This document shows, piece by piece, positions 36,321 through 48,026 of a DNA stretch of 64,000 nucleotides. Position 1 is the first letter of the stretch; each line of letters opens with the position of its first letter. The stretch covers positions 1 to 64,000 of the forward strand of contig NZ_JACSQZ010000003.1 in the NCBI RefSeq assembly GCF_014836325.1. Reading direction: 5' to 3'. A model generated the notes under the pieces. The model had not been told where the DNA came from, did no database searches, and saw only the letters and a program-made list of their open reading frames with translations. A program made the translations under genes and the position numbers. The DNA is from Clostridium gallinarum. Its GTDB lineage: Bacteria > Bacillota > Clostridia > Clostridiales > Clostridiaceae.

Positions 36321-36632
36321 CTATAAAATATTAACGCCAACAGCTTTTTCCACACTATCACTAATTTTCTTAAGTCCAATATTTAATGAACCTTGATTGC
36401 TTGGAATTAATATTACCGCTGGAAGTAATTGTTCATTATAACGAGCTATAGTTTCTTCTATATCTTTAGCTATTTGTTCAGTTACAAATATTACTGCATA
36501 ATTATTTCTTGCACAATTATCAACTGCTCTTCTTGCTTCATCAGCTTCAACTACTGGAAATACATCTATTCCTAAAGCCTTAAATGCTAAAATTGAATCT
36601 TTATCACCAACAACACCTATTTTCTTATGCAT
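36321..36632 (-). CDS. atpF: V-type ATPase subunit F
   Basis: A protein of about 103 residues with a small Rossmann-like fold at the top of the central stalk. [24 protein letters not shown], then [16 protein letters not shown] and [34 protein letters not shown], fit NtpG/AtpF. The ATG giving MHKKIGV overlaps the stop codon region of atpC; a GTG three codons earlier is less likely. Confidence 0.93.
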   Translation of the reverse strand: MHKKIGVVGDKDSILAFKALGIDVFPVVEADEARRAVDNCARNNYAVIFVTEQIAKDIEETIARYNEQLLPAVILIPSNQGSLNIGLKKISDSVEKAVGVNIL

Positions 36633-37626
36633 ATATATCACGCAGCCTTTCCCTTATTACTTCTTCAGCAATATTATTAAGCTTGCCAACCATTATAATT
36701 CTTATAATTTTTATTTCAGTTTCCTTCGCATAAATATAAGATAATATTTTTTCTGGTCCAAAAGTAACTAACTTAGAATCCTTCATTAAGTCCATAATAT
36801 AATTATCACTTAACTTTTCTAGAAGACTTGCTGATTCAGTTTGGATATAACCTTCAAATCCTTCTTTAACTAAATCAGAATAAATTGTACTTTGTAACTT
36901 AGCCATTATATTTTCTGGTGATTCATTCAATAGAGATACTAATTTACTACTATCTATTGCTCCACCTTCTACTATTACTTCGCTAGCAAAATCTCTTCCC
37001 TTATTTTGTTTTTTAATTCTAAGTAAAGTTCTTATATTAGTAGAATCTATCATAGCTTTAACTAAATTATCTATAAATTTATAATTTAAAGAATTTTTTA
37101 TTTCTACTAATTCTTTGTACATATATTTATCTATTATTATATCTATCTTTTGAGGGTCTTTAGTTTCTTCAAAGACCTTCATAGCTTCTTGAACTCCTTT
37201 TCCAATGGTTCCATTTAAGCTTTTTAAATTATCTCCATCTATCTTACGCTTAATTTCTTGTAAATCTATATTTCCAAGTTTTATAAGCATTGAAGAAAAA
37301 TCCTTACCTAATACTTTAGCCTTTAAAAGAACTTTAACATTATGATAATCGTATTTTAAACTCATAATCTTAACTACTTCTTTTACAGGGCTTATTTCAT
37401 AAACTAAATCATACACTCTTTTTAATTCAGCTGTTAATATTTCTTCATAATCCTCTGGTCTTTTTATATTAGATGAAACATTAGCATACTCAGTTTCATT
37501 TAATATTCTAAGAACTTCACTAGCAGATGGAGCTTCAATCATTCTTTCAACTTTCGGTTTATCAAGAAGTTTAGTTTCTAAAACCCATATTCTTGATACC
37601 GCCTGGGTAAATTTCATTACATCCAT
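36625..37626 (-). CDS. atpC: V-type ATPase subunit C (NtpC/d)
   Basis: A 333-residue, mostly helical protein that links the central stalk to the K ring. Family phrases: [56 protein letters not shown] and [15 protein letters not shown] [15 protein letters not shown]. It ends [18 protein letters not shown]. It overlaps the F gene by eight bases and follows E by 12. Confidence 0.92.
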   Translation of the reverse strand: MDVMKFTQAVSRIWVLETKLLDKPKVERMIEAPSASEVLRILNETEYANVSSNIKRPEDYEEILTAELKRVYDLVYEISPVKEVVKIMSLKYDYHNVKVLLKAKVLGKDFSSMLIKLGNIDLQEIKRKIDGDNLKSLNGTIGKGVQEAMKVFEETKDPQKIDIIIDKYMYKELVEIKNSLNYKFIDNLVKAMIDSTNIRTLLRIKKQNKGRDFASEVIVEGGAIDSSKLVSLLNESPENIMAKLQSTIYSDLVKEGFEGYIQTESASLLEKLSDNYIMDLMKDSKLVTFGPEKILSYIYAKETEIKIIRIIMVGKLNNIAEEVIRERLRDIYA

Positions 37627-37638
37627 CTCTTACCCTCC

Positions 37639-38229
37639 TTAATTAAATAGCACATTTGCCACTTCAAACTCCAATTCATCCTTTAATGAACTTACTAAAG
37701 CCTCATATGTGTTATTTATTTCTATACCATTTCTTTCAAGGATAAAACCACCCTTAAAATTTCCGATATTAGAACTTAACTTTATATTTCCCTTATCTCC
37801 TAAGGATTGATTTAAATCATATATAAAAGTAAGATCAACTAATTCCATTCCATCTTTATTTAATATAAGATTTTGCTCTCCTATATTTCCTAAAGAAAGG
37901 ATTGTATTTTTTACAAATCTTAGAAAATCATCTCCTGAAATAGAAGATAACACATCTATACTCTTATCAAATACTTCCTTTATAACTTCTTGCTTTGCAG
38001 CCAACTTATCATTTCTAACTTTTAAAGAAGCAGATGATATAATTCTTTCTTTTCTATTCTTAGCTTCAACCTCAGCCTTTTTTATTATTTCTGTTTCTAG
38101 TTCCTTGGCTTTAGCTACTTTTTTTGAAAGAATCTTATTCTTTTCCTCTTCTGCAGAAGCTAGAATGCTTTCCTTTCTTTCTTCCGAATCCTTAAGGATT
38201 TTAGAAGTTAGATTATTAATATTTGCCAT
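37639..38229 (-). CDS. atpE: V-type ATPase subunit E (peripheral stalk)
   Basis: A 196-residue protein. The N-terminal coiled coil (about 1-90; EERKESILASAEEEKNKILSKKVAKAKELETEIIKKAEVEAKNRKERIISSASLKVRNDKLAAKQEVIKEVFDKS) is followed by a globular C-terminal domain with GGFILERNGIEINNTYEALVSSLKDELEFEVANVLF, as in NtpE. It pairs with the G/H subunit to make the peripheral stalk. It follows the K gene by 18 bases. Confidence 0.93.
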   Translation of the reverse strand: MANINNLTSKILKDSEERKESILASAEEEKNKILSKKVAKAKELETEIIKKAEVEAKNRKERIISSASLKVRNDKLAAKQEVIKEVFDKSIDVLSSISGDDFLRFVKNTILSLGNIGEQNLILNKDGMELVDLTFIYDLNQSLGDKGNIKLSSNIGNFKGGFILERNGIEINNTYEALVSSLKDELEFEVANVLFN

Positions 38230-38247
38230 CGCCTATTCTCTCCAATC

Positions 38248-40688
<2,441 letters not shown>

Positions 40689-40702
<14 letters not shown>

Positions 40703-41015
40703 GAATCTTCACTATCCTCTCAACGATTAAATTAATAGCATTATTTTTCTTATCATCAGAAACATTTTTGATTTTTTGTACTTCTTTTTCACCATTTTCT
40801 AATATAGGTGTTGACTCTAATCTTCCTTCTTCTTCTGATTTCTTAAAAATTTGATCTTTTCTTAAGTTCGCGCTTTCTATTATTTTATTATATTCTTCTT
40901 CTGCTTGGATCCTTGCGCTGTTAATTATTTCTTTAGACTTAATTGTAGCTTCTTGAATTAGCTCTTCTGCCTTATTCTCAGCTTTTTTTATATCATTTAT
41001 TGCTTCTAATGCCAA
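40689..41015 (-). CDS. atpH: V-type ATPase subunit G/H (peripheral stalk)
   Basis: A 108-residue coiled-coil protein (ALEAINDIKKAENKAEELIQEATIKSKEIINSARIQAEEEYNKII) matching the small NtpF/AhaH peripheral-stalk subunit that dimerises with E. It is the first gene of the nine-gene operon (order G/H-I-K-E-C-F-A-B-D, the ntpFIKECGABD order of E. hirae without the extra genes). The start is TTG after AAAGGTGGTGAG. Confidence 0.88.
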
Positions 41016-41092
41016 AATCTCACCACCTTTATCTTTTTGATAATATAGAAATTAATACTTTATATAGTATTGATTACTCTTTACTATTATTT

Positions 41093-41120
41093 ATTATACA
41101 CTTTTTCCTGTTTTTTTCAA
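41093..41120 (-). promoter_or_regulatory. Sigma-A promoter of the V-ATPase operon
   Basis: TTGAAA, a 16-base spacer and TATAAT on the minus strand, leaving a leader of about 70 bases before the TTG start of the first subunit gene. Confidence 0.65.
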
Positions 41121-41133
41121 CATCTTTATCTTT

Positions 41134-41166
41134 ATTCTAGAAAAACCATATTAGTTTTCCTAGAAT
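41134..41166 (-). terminator. Hairpin after the radical SAM gene
   Basis: ATTCTAGGAAAAC and GTTTTTCTAGAAT pair over 13 bp with one G-U and a 7-nt loop. There is no T-run on the minus strand. It lies 40 bases past the stop at 41207 and just before the V-ATPase promoter. Confidence 0.45.
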
Positions 41167-41206
41167 TGTAAATGTTTTCTTCAGAGAATTGTTAACTTTT
41201 ATTTCC

Positions 41207-42883
41207 TTAATCTTCATTTATCTCATCAGTTATATTTATTATATCACCTCCATAACCAAATAAATAATAATCCTTTTCTTTAACTATTATCGAATCTTCT
41301 TTAAATTTATTAATATTAATATCAAATGATTCCAAATAATAATCTTTAAAAGAATATTTAACTCTTAACTTCTCTTTTATTTTTTCTTCTAGTTCTTTAT
41401 CTATACTTTTCTTTATAAATTCTGGAATTCCTCTTTTTTTATTAAAACTTAAGTAATCAAATCTTAAAAACTCTTTTAATATATGATTATCTTCTTTTAA
41501 TATCTCCATATTAAAATCTAAAAATACTCTATAATATTCACTATTTCCTATATTTCTATTGAAATACCCCTTTTTCTCAAAGTACATTCCAAGCTCATAA
41601 TAGAAATCAAATGGAGTTTCAAATTTCTTTACTAAATATTTTATTATGTTATTAAATTTTTGTGAGTTATAGTATTTATCAACCATCTCCTCAACTTTTT
41701 TAAGCTTTAAGAGTTCATAATAGCTTATATCCTTTGTTTTTAATATTTCATAAGGTGGATATGGTGAATACTTCATTCCATAATCTTCTGCTTCTTCTCT
41801 CATAGAAGAACCTCTTAATAGTTTTAAAAAACCTAATTGTATTTCTTCTGGACTTATACTATAAACATCATTAAAAGATTTTTTGAAAGATTCATAATCC
41901 TCTCCTGGAAGACCTGCAATAAGATCTAAATGCTGTTTTATATTTCTTATTTGAAGAAGTTCATCAACCTTTTCCTTAATATCACTAAAATTAACAAATC
42001 TATTTATTCTATTTAATACATCATCATTAGTAGTTTGAACTCCAACCTCAAACTGGAATCTATCCTTAGGAGCCTTTCTTAGTAGCTCTAATTCTGCCTT
42101 TTTCAATATATCGGCAGATATTTCAAAATGGAATTGTGTTTTAGTATCTTGATTAATTAAAAACTCCCATATAGCCATTGTAAACTTATGATTACAGTTA
42201 AATGTTCTATCTACAAACTTTACAAGTCTAACTTCCTTATCTATAAAATATTTTAATTCCTTCTTTACTCTTTCTGCATCTAGAAATCTAACTCCATGAA
42301 CCGTAGATGATAAACAATATTTACAATTAAACGGACAACCTCTAGATGCCTCATAATATACTATCTTATTATCTAAATTTTCATCTTCTTCATAAGGAAA
42401 AACTATTTCATTCATGTTCATTAAAGGTCTTTTACCATTAAATAAAATTTCATTATCCTTTTTATAGTATAATCCTCTTATAGTATTTATATCTCTTTCA
42501 CCTAATTTATATTCTACAAATTCTCTATATGTTTTTTCACCCTCACCTTCAATAATATACTCCCCATTAAGCTCTTTAAGTATATTTTGACTATCATAGG
42601 ATACTTCTGGTCCACCATAAAGTATTTCAATATTTTCATCTACTAACTTTATTAAATTTGATAAACGATTTATCATTTCTATATTCCATATATAAGTGGA
42701 AAATGCCACAACATCAGGCTTTTCTAAAATTATTTCTTCTAAAATCTTCTCTTCTCTATCATTTATAGAAAACTCCCTAATTTTACAATCATAATTCATA
42801 TCTTTTGTAAATGCTTTTAAATATCTAACAGCCAAATTACTGTGTACAAACTTAGAATTTATAGCTGTAAGTAAAATTTTCAT
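41207..42883 (-). CDS. B12-binding radical SAM protein with DUF4080-like C-terminus
   Basis: A 558-residue protein. The N-terminal cobalamin-binding-like domain (MKILLTAINSKFVHSNLAVRYLK, then DVVAFSTYIWN) is followed by radical SAM motif CPFNCKYCLSS (CxxxCxxC) at about residue 187 and the barrel (FEVGVQTTNDDVLNRINR, HLDLIAGLPGEDYESF). The C-terminal third resembles DUF4080. The group is common in anaerobes and its reaction is mostly unknown; methyl transfer or methylthiolation is possible but not shown. It follows the 164-residue gene on the same strand by 28 bases. Confidence 0.87.
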   Translation of the reverse strand: MKILLTAINSKFVHSNLAVRYLKAFTKDMNYDCKIREFSINDREEKILEEIILEKPDVVAFSTYIWNIEMINRLSNLIKLVDENIEILYGGPEVSYDSQNILKELNGEYIIEGEGEKTYREFVEYKLGERDINTIRGLYYKKDNEILFNGKRPLMNMNEIVFPYEEDENLDNKIVYYEASRGCPFNCKYCLSSTVHGVRFLDAERVKKELKYFIDKEVRLVKFVDRTFNCNHKFTMAIWEFLINQDTKTQFHFEISADILKKAELELLRKAPKDRFQFEVGVQTTNDDVLNRINRFVNFSDIKEKVDELLQIRNIKQHLDLIAGLPGEDYESFKKSFNDVYSISPEEIQLGFLKLLRGSSMREEAEDYGMKYSPYPPYEILKTKDISYYELLKLKKVEEMVDKYYNSQKFNNIIKYLVKKFETPFDFYYELGMYFEKKGYFNRNIGNSEYYRVFLDFNMEILKEDNHILKEFLRFDYLSFNKKRGIPEFIKKSIDKELEEKIKEKLRVKYSFKDYYLESFDININKFKEDSIIVKEKDYYLFGYGGDIINITDEINED

Positions 42884-42911
42884 ACGTATTTTTCTCCCTT
42901 CAACTTAAAAC

Positions 42912-43406
42912 TTATATTTTACTAGCTCTTATAAAATGAATATCCTCCCATAGTTTAGTTTCTTCTATTTTATAATATTTTTCAAGGAGTTTTTTATTTT
43001 CTTCTATATTAGATTTTATTAATGGATTTAAATTCTTAAATTCGAATTCTCTTAATTTTCCTGAGGGTAAAATTGTTATTATTTTATTATTAACCATATC
43101 CTTTATTTCTTTATTTATATCCCATATAAATAATTCTCCACCAGATTCTATATATTTGCTTACTTCTTCAATCAACTTTAATCTAGTTGAAGCATTCCAA
43201 AACCTACTTAAACAAAAAAACATAGTACAAATATTATATTCCTTTTTTATAAGATTATTATTTTCTTCAGCATATACATAATCTACAGATACTTCATTCA
43301 TTACTTCCTTTGATATATTGTAAATAACACCAAAGCTTTCTCCAATATCTAATATATTTCCCTGTAGCTTTACATCTGATAAATTTAAAACTATTGTTTT
43401 TCCCAT
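42912..43406 (-). CDS. Methyltransferase-like small protein
   Basis: A 164-residue protein. LQGNILDIGESFGVIYNISKEV resembles motif I of class I SAM methyltransferases, but the glycine-rich loop is weak (DIGESFG instead of DxGxGxG). CLSRFWNASTRLKLIEEVSKYIESGGELFIWDINKEI resembles the later motifs IV-VI. The N-terminal and C-terminal parts are short for the family, so it may be a reduced or non-catalytic member. It likely forms a transcript with the radical SAM gene downstream. Confidence 0.6.
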   Translation of the reverse strand: MGKTIVLNLSDVKLQGNILDIGESFGVIYNISKEVMNEVSVDYVYAEENNNLIKKEYNICTMFFCLSRFWNASTRLKLIEEVSKYIESGGELFIWDINKEIKDMVNNKIITILPSGKLREFEFKNLNPLIKSNIEENKKLLEKYYKIEETKLWEDIHFIRASKI

Positions 43407-43563
43407 CTCACCTTACCTCCATATTACATAAGTTACATTATATTTATATTTATACTTAGTAAAAAATATTAATAAATTCCATATTATATTTAAAATTTTT
43501 TACATATTCATATTTATATTGATTTAAGAATAGATATAACTGTATTGATTGGGGGTGAAAAAT

Positions 43564-45063
43564 TTGAAAGAAGATAGTTTTTTAAAAAATTCTATGCTTC
43601 TAACTGCATCTAATGTTACAACAGGAGTTTTAGGATTTATTTTTTCAATTTATTTAGCAGATCTTATAGGTCCTGTTGGTCTTGGGCTTTATGGACTCGT
43701 AATGCCTATTTATAATCTTTTTATTTGTCTTATGACAGCTGGAATAATAGCTGCTATATCTCAGGTTTCAGCTATCTATAAGTCAAAGGGACAATATAAT
43801 AATATAAGTAAAACTATTAAATGTGTTGCAAGCTTTAATGTAATATGGGCTGTACTTATCGGAGTAATTGTGTTTTTTTTAGCTCCTTACATAAGTAAAT
43901 ATGGAATTCATGATATGAGAACTGTAAATGCTATTAGAATAACTTGTCCAGCAATGGTCTTTATAGCTTTATCAAACATTTTAAAAGGGTATTTTTATGG
44001 TGTAACAAAAATAGTAGTACCTTCATTTATTGATATTTTAGAAAAGGCTATGCGTATAATTACTATAACATTACTTATTTTTATATTTAACTCTACTTCT
44101 ATTACTACCCTTGTAACTTTAGCTTATTTATCTTTAGCTATTGGTGAACTACAAAGTTTAATTTTACTTTTGATATATTACAAAAATATAAAAAGGAAAT
44201 CTCCACCGTCTTTAGATAAACCTGAAAGAGCTTCACAATTATTATTTAATGTTTTAGTTATTGCATTACCTTTATGTATAAATGGATTTTTAGGAAATTT
44301 ATTTGGAACTGCATCCACACTTCTAGTTCCAAGACGATTAGTAGCAGCTGGATTTGATGCAACTGCAGCTTTAGGCATGATAGGAAAGTTTACAGGTATG
44401 GCATTAACTATAGTCACATTTCCAATGATAGTTGTTATGTCTATTAACTCTTTAATAGTTCCAGACCTTTCGGAAACTATAAGTCGAAGGGACTACTATA
44501 ATGCTTCTATAAGAATAAAAAAAGTTATGAAAATTGCATTTTTACTTGGACTTGCTACTACAGTTATATGTAACCTAGTACCAACCTCCCTTGGACAAAT
44601 GTTTTTCAAAAGAGATGATTTAGGAATCTATATAAAAGTAGCATCTCTAAGTGCTCCAATTTTCTTTACTGCTAGCACTATGTTTGGAATTTTAAATGGA
44701 TTAAACAGACAAGGTATAATACTTAGAAATTCTTTAATAATATCTGCTATTGAACTTGTTTGTCTTTTTATATTCATTGGCATTCCAGGCGTAAATATAC
44801 TTGGATATGGTATAACATTATTTATAACTTCAAGTATAAGCTTATTTATAAATCTTAGAGAAGTACAAAAACACATATACTTAAACTTATCAATTAGTAA
44901 TATAATTATTTTTACTTTACTAGGAATCCTAACTTTTATTATTCTAAGAACCTTAACAGCTAATATATTAAATAATTTTCTTATTCTAAAAAATATAATT
45001 ATTATAGCAATAACTTTCTCAATATTTACAATACTAAACTTCTTTGGAATTGAAGAAGACTAA
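43564..45063 (+). CDS. spoVB: SpoVB/MOP-family polysaccharide flippase
   Basis: A protein of about 499 residues with roughly 14 helices from the MOP superfamily. It starts LKNSMLLTASNVTTGVLGFIFSIYLADLIGPVGLGLYGLVMPIYNLF, a pattern of stage V sporulation protein B, and has LPLCINGFLGNLFGTASTLLVPRRL in the centre. SpoVB is needed for spore cortex synthesis by moving lipid-linked precursors. The TTG at 43564 follows GGGGGTG by six bases; the longer TTG frame has no site. The stop codon overlaps the 3' end of element copy D. Confidence 0.8.
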   Translation: MKEDSFLKNSMLLTASNVTTGVLGFIFSIYLADLIGPVGLGLYGLVMPIYNLFICLMTAGIIAAISQVSAIYKSKGQYNNISKTIKCVASFNVIWAVLIGVIVFFLAPYISKYGIHDMRTVNAIRITCPAMVFIALSNILKGYFYGVTKIVVPSFIDILEKAMRIITITLLIFIFNSTSITTLVTLAYLSLAIGELQSLILLLIYYKNIKRKSPPSLDKPERASQLLFNVLVIALPLCINGFLGNLFGTASTLLVPRRLVAAGFDATAALGMIGKFTGMALTIVTFPMIVVMSINSLIVPDLSETISRRDYYNASIRIKKVMKIAFLLGLATTVICNLVPTSLGQMFFKRDDLGIYIKVASLSAPIFFTASTMFGILNGLNRQGIILRNSLIISAIELVCLFIFIGIPGVNILGYGITLFITSSISLFINLREVQKHIYLNLSISNIIIFTLLGILTFIILRTLTANILNNFLILKNIIIIAITFSIFTILNFFGIEED

Positions 45064-45151
45064 AAAAGAGATAAACATTATATTCCTTACTCCGTCGCAT
45101 GCGCTCCAAGTCGCAGTCATACAATGTTTATCTCTTTACAAACTGAATGAA
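45062..45151 (-). repeat. Structured intergenic element, copy D (type-2 stem, 5'-truncated)
   Basis: The 3' half of the element, read on the minus strand, lies downstream of the minus-strand flippase gene. The loop core is GACTTGGAGC-GCA-TGCGACGGA with flanks differing from the other copies (ATGACTGC before). The T-run falls on the stop codon of the converging spoVB gene. Confidence 0.8.
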
Positions 45152-45180
45152 GGAGGTAGCTAAACGCTACCTCCTTATTA
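45152..45180. terminator. Terminator between the two flippase genes
   Basis: GGAGGTAGC and GCTACCTCC, 9-bp GC-rich stem with a 5-nt loop. TTATTATTTT follows on the plus strand, so it serves spoVB; it may also act for the converging gene. Confidence 0.75.
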
Positions 45181-45217
45181 TTTTATCTTTAATCGATTAT
45201 TATCAATTATGCATTAT

Positions 45218-46834
45218 CTATATCAGTTTTTTTCTTAATCTTCTTGGTAAGAATTTAAATAGTGTTGGTGATATTAAATCTAAGTCTTTTCTTTTTATTC
45301 CACCTAAATATATCATAGTATAAAGATAAATAGTTCCACCTATAGCAATTAATATTAATGTTATAATTGCACTTACTATTCTTCCTCCACCTAATGCATC
45401 TGAAACTTTAGTTATAGGGAATTTTGCAATTAATATTCCGATTGCCATTAATATTGAACAAATAGTTGGTATAATAGCTTGTTTTACTATAGGAATATTT
45501 ACTTTAAAGAATTCTTTTATTTTTCTATGATTTATTACAGTAGGTATAATAAATGATACAAAAGTTGCAACTACTGCTCCCATTATGTTAACACTTGGAA
45601 TTGCAACTAAAACTATGTTTATAATTATTTTTGCAAATAATCCAATACTAGCTGATACTATAATTAAGTATAATTTATTAATTCCTTGTAATATAACATT
45701 TTGTATTGTTGTTATTGACATAAATATTAATAATGCCGAACCATACATAAGTAACGTATATCCTGAATTAGAAGGAAATAAGAAAGTATATATTTCCTTA
45801 CTTAATATTGCTAATCCAAAGGTAGCTGGCATAACTATTATATACATCATTCTAAAGGAATAACTAGTTTGCTTCTTTAATTCTTTTCTATCCTTACACA
45901 CAAACGCTTGTATTATCTTTGGAAATATAGATGTTCCAAGAGCTGTTACTATAGCAAGCGGTACATAAATAAGTGTTTTATAATAGGATAAAACTGATGT
46001 TAAGCTATCTATTTTAGCTTTATCAAAACCAGCTGAAGTTAAACTTCTTGCTAAGGTTATACTATCTATAACTCCTGCAAAATTTTGAACAGCTGCAACT
46101 AATGTTATTGGAATAGCATACTTAAATAGTTTTTTAACTATTCTCTTATCAGAAACTTTTTTTCTACTTGGATCGTGGTTTATTTCTGCCTCTTCTCTAA
46201 AATCATTTTTATTATAAATATAAATAATATACATGATTGCAACAACTGCACCAAGAGAAGTTCCTACAGTTCCCCCTGCACTTCCCCATTCTAAGCTGCT
46301 TGTAATCTTTATTAATAAAGCTGCAAAAATAATACTAAGCACAACATTTATTAATTGCTCAATAATTTGAGATATTGCTAGAGATTCCATTTCTTCAATC
46401 CCCTGCATATATCCTCTAAATCCAGCTAAGATAGCAGCAAAAATTATTGCAGGTCCTAAGAACATAAATGTCAATGCTGATCTTTCTCTATAAATCAGTT
46501 TAGATATAGGAAATGCTAATGCCATAAATATTCCTGCAATAACTATACTTATAATCGCTAAATATTTAATTGCAAGCTTCATTGCTCTTAAAGCATCTTT
46601 ATGATTTCCTACAGCCCTAAGTTCAGTAACAACCTTAGTTACTGCTGGTTGAGCTCCTAAACTAGTTACTGCAATTAGAAATACAAATATATCATAGCCT
46701 GCTACATATATTCCATAGCCTTCTTCCCCTAGAACTGCTGTTAATAAAGGAACATATATTGCTGATAATAACTTACCAGCAATACCTGCTATTGATAATA
46801 TTAAAAAACCACGTCCGGCTGATTTTTGTTCCAT
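45218..46834 (-). CDS. MOP-family lipid II/oligosaccharide flippase (MurJ/SpoVB-like)
   Basis: A protein of about 538 residues with 14 or so helices, starting MEQKSAGRGFLILSIAGIAGKLLSAIYVPLLTAVLGEEGYGIYVAGYDIFVFL. Central GYMQGIEEMESLAISQIIEQLINVVLS is typical of the YtgP/SpoVB group, whose members act as lipid II flippases in Firmicutes. Which of MurJ- or SpoVB-type roles applies is not clear. The ATG at 46834 has AAAGGTG six bases before it. It follows the pseudouridine synthase gene on the same strand and converges on spoVB. Confidence 0.82.
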   Translation of the reverse strand: MEQKSAGRGFLILSIAGIAGKLLSAIYVPLLTAVLGEEGYGIYVAGYDIFVFLIAVTSLGAQPAVTKVVTELRAVGNHKDALRAMKLAIKYLAIISIVIAGIFMALAFPISKLIYRERSALTFMFLGPAIIFAAILAGFRGYMQGIEEMESLAISQIIEQLINVVLSIIFAALLIKITSSLEWGSAGGTVGTSLGAVVAIMYIIYIYNKNDFREEAEINHDPSRKKVSDKRIVKKLFKYAIPITLVAAVQNFAGVIDSITLARSLTSAGFDKAKIDSLTSVLSYYKTLIYVPLAIVTALGTSIFPKIIQAFVCKDRKELKKQTSYSFRMMYIIVMPATFGLAILSKEIYTFLFPSNSGYTLLMYGSALLIFMSITTIQNVILQGINKLYLIIVSASIGLFAKIIINIVLVAIPSVNIMGAVVATFVSFIIPTVINHRKIKEFFKVNIPIVKQAIIPTICSILMAIGILIAKFPITKVSDALGGGRIVSAIITLILIAIGGTIYLYTMIYLGGIKRKDLDLISPTLFKFLPRRLRKKLI

Positions 46835-46849
46835 ATTAATCACCTTTTA

Positions 46850-47818
46850 CTATATTTTAAACTTAAATACATCATTTTTAATCTTTTTAAATACTGGTGG
46901 TAAACTTTCTGTTATTGTTTTATTATTTAAATAATTTAATTTATCCTTTGTATCTCTAAAAATCAGTTTATATGCATATAAGAATTGACAATCTAAGCCA
47001 AACTTATTTGCAAAGAATGAATTTAATTTTCTATCTCCATACTTATTATCTCCAATAATAGGAGTTCCTAAATGAGATAAATGAGCTCTTATTTGATGAC
47101 TTCTTCCTGTTATTAAATCTATTTCTAGGAATGAATAAGCCCCATTAGTTTTTAAAGTCTTAACTTCCATAGCTATTTCCTTAGAATTTGGAACTTCTTC
47201 TTCATATATTTTAGAAATATTAGCATCTTCATTCTTAAGTATGTATCCTTTATATAATCCATCCTTAATTTTTCCCTTAACTAAAGCATTATAATACTTT
47301 TCAACATTACCTTCTCTTATTAATTCATTTACAGTTCTTAATGATTCAAAGTTCTTACCAAATATAACTATACCAGAAGTGTTTCTATCTAATCTATTAC
47401 ATGGTGCTGGAGTAAATGTTAATTCATTTTCAGGTATATAATCACCCTTTGCATTTAAATAAGATAATACATAATCTGTTAAGCTAGGCTCCTTACCTTT
47501 TTCATCTGGATGAACTAAAATATTAGGCCATTTTTCAACTATTAATATATTAGAATCCTCATATGTTATTTTCATTCCACTAGCATTTACCTTAATAAAC
47601 TTTTCCTCAGGCTTTTCCTTAGTACTTTGTATATATTTAATTTCAACTACATCCTCAACTTGAAGTGTGTAATTTTCCTTTTGCTTCTTTCCATTAACCC
47701 TAACATCACCTTTTCTTAAGGCTTTAAATATTTTACTTAAAGGTACATCCTTTAATAATTTTCTCAAAAACTTATCCAGTCTTTGACCCGCTTCATTTGT
47801 TCCTATTTCTATTTTCAA
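46850..47818 (-). CDS. RluA-family pseudouridine synthase with S4 domain
   Basis: A protein of about 322 residues that modifies uridine in rRNA. An N-terminal S4 RNA-binding domain (residues 5-65; QRLDKFLRKLLKDVPLSKIFKALRKGDVRVNGKK) is followed by the catalytic domain with the RluA motif NRLDRNTSGIVIFGK (catalytic Asp) and GRSHQIRAHLSHLGTPIIGDNKYG. It belongs to the RluC/RluD/YlyB group. The TTG start after AAGGAG is preferred to the upstream GTG. It overlaps no other gene and may be cotranscribed with the flippase downstream. Confidence 0.9.
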   Translation of the reverse strand: MKIEIGTNEAGQRLDKFLRKLLKDVPLSKIFKALRKGDVRVNGKKQKENYTLQVEDVVEIKYIQSTKEKPEEKFIKVNASGMKITYEDSNILIVEKWPNILVHPDEKGKEPSLTDYVLSYLNAKGDYIPENELTFTPAPCNRLDRNTSGIVIFGKNFESLRTVNELIREGNVEKYYNALVKGKIKDGLYKGYILKNEDANISKIYEEEVPNSKEIAMEVKTLKTNGAYSFLEIDLITGRSHQIRAHLSHLGTPIIGDNKYGDRKLNSFFANKFGLDCQFLYAYKLIFRDTKDKLNYLNNKTITESLPPVFKKIKNDVFKFKI

Positions 47819-47831
47819 TAGTATCACTCCT

Positions 47832-47992
47832 TATAAGTTAAGAATGAAAAATTAAAAATGTAAAATTTAGGAGGTTTTGCACAGCAAAACTTATATTAAA
47901 TGTGCGAAGCACTTATATTTCAAAATCCAAAGGATTTTTTCCTTAATTCTTCATTCTTCATTTTTAATTTTTCATTGTAAAAATATTTATAT
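47832..47992. repeat. Foldback repeat, copy 2
   Basis: Same order as copy 1 (11582-11725): outer arms AATGAAAAATTAAAAATG and its near complement, with internal GTTTTGCACAGCAAAAC, GTGCGAAGCAC and AAAATCCAAAGGATTTT hairpins. The second hairpin has the loop in the reverse order (GTGCGAAGCAC against GTGCTTCGCAC). It fills the gap between the amidohydrolase and pseudouridine synthase genes. Confidence 0.8.
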
Positions 47993-48026
47993 TTTTACTT
48001 ATTCATTGTATTAGATTAATATTATT

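Noticed and set aside
42912..43406. Calling the 164-residue methyltransferase-like gene a pseudogene
   Set aside because: It has an intact frame and no frameshifted remnants were seen beside it; it is short for the family but may be functional.
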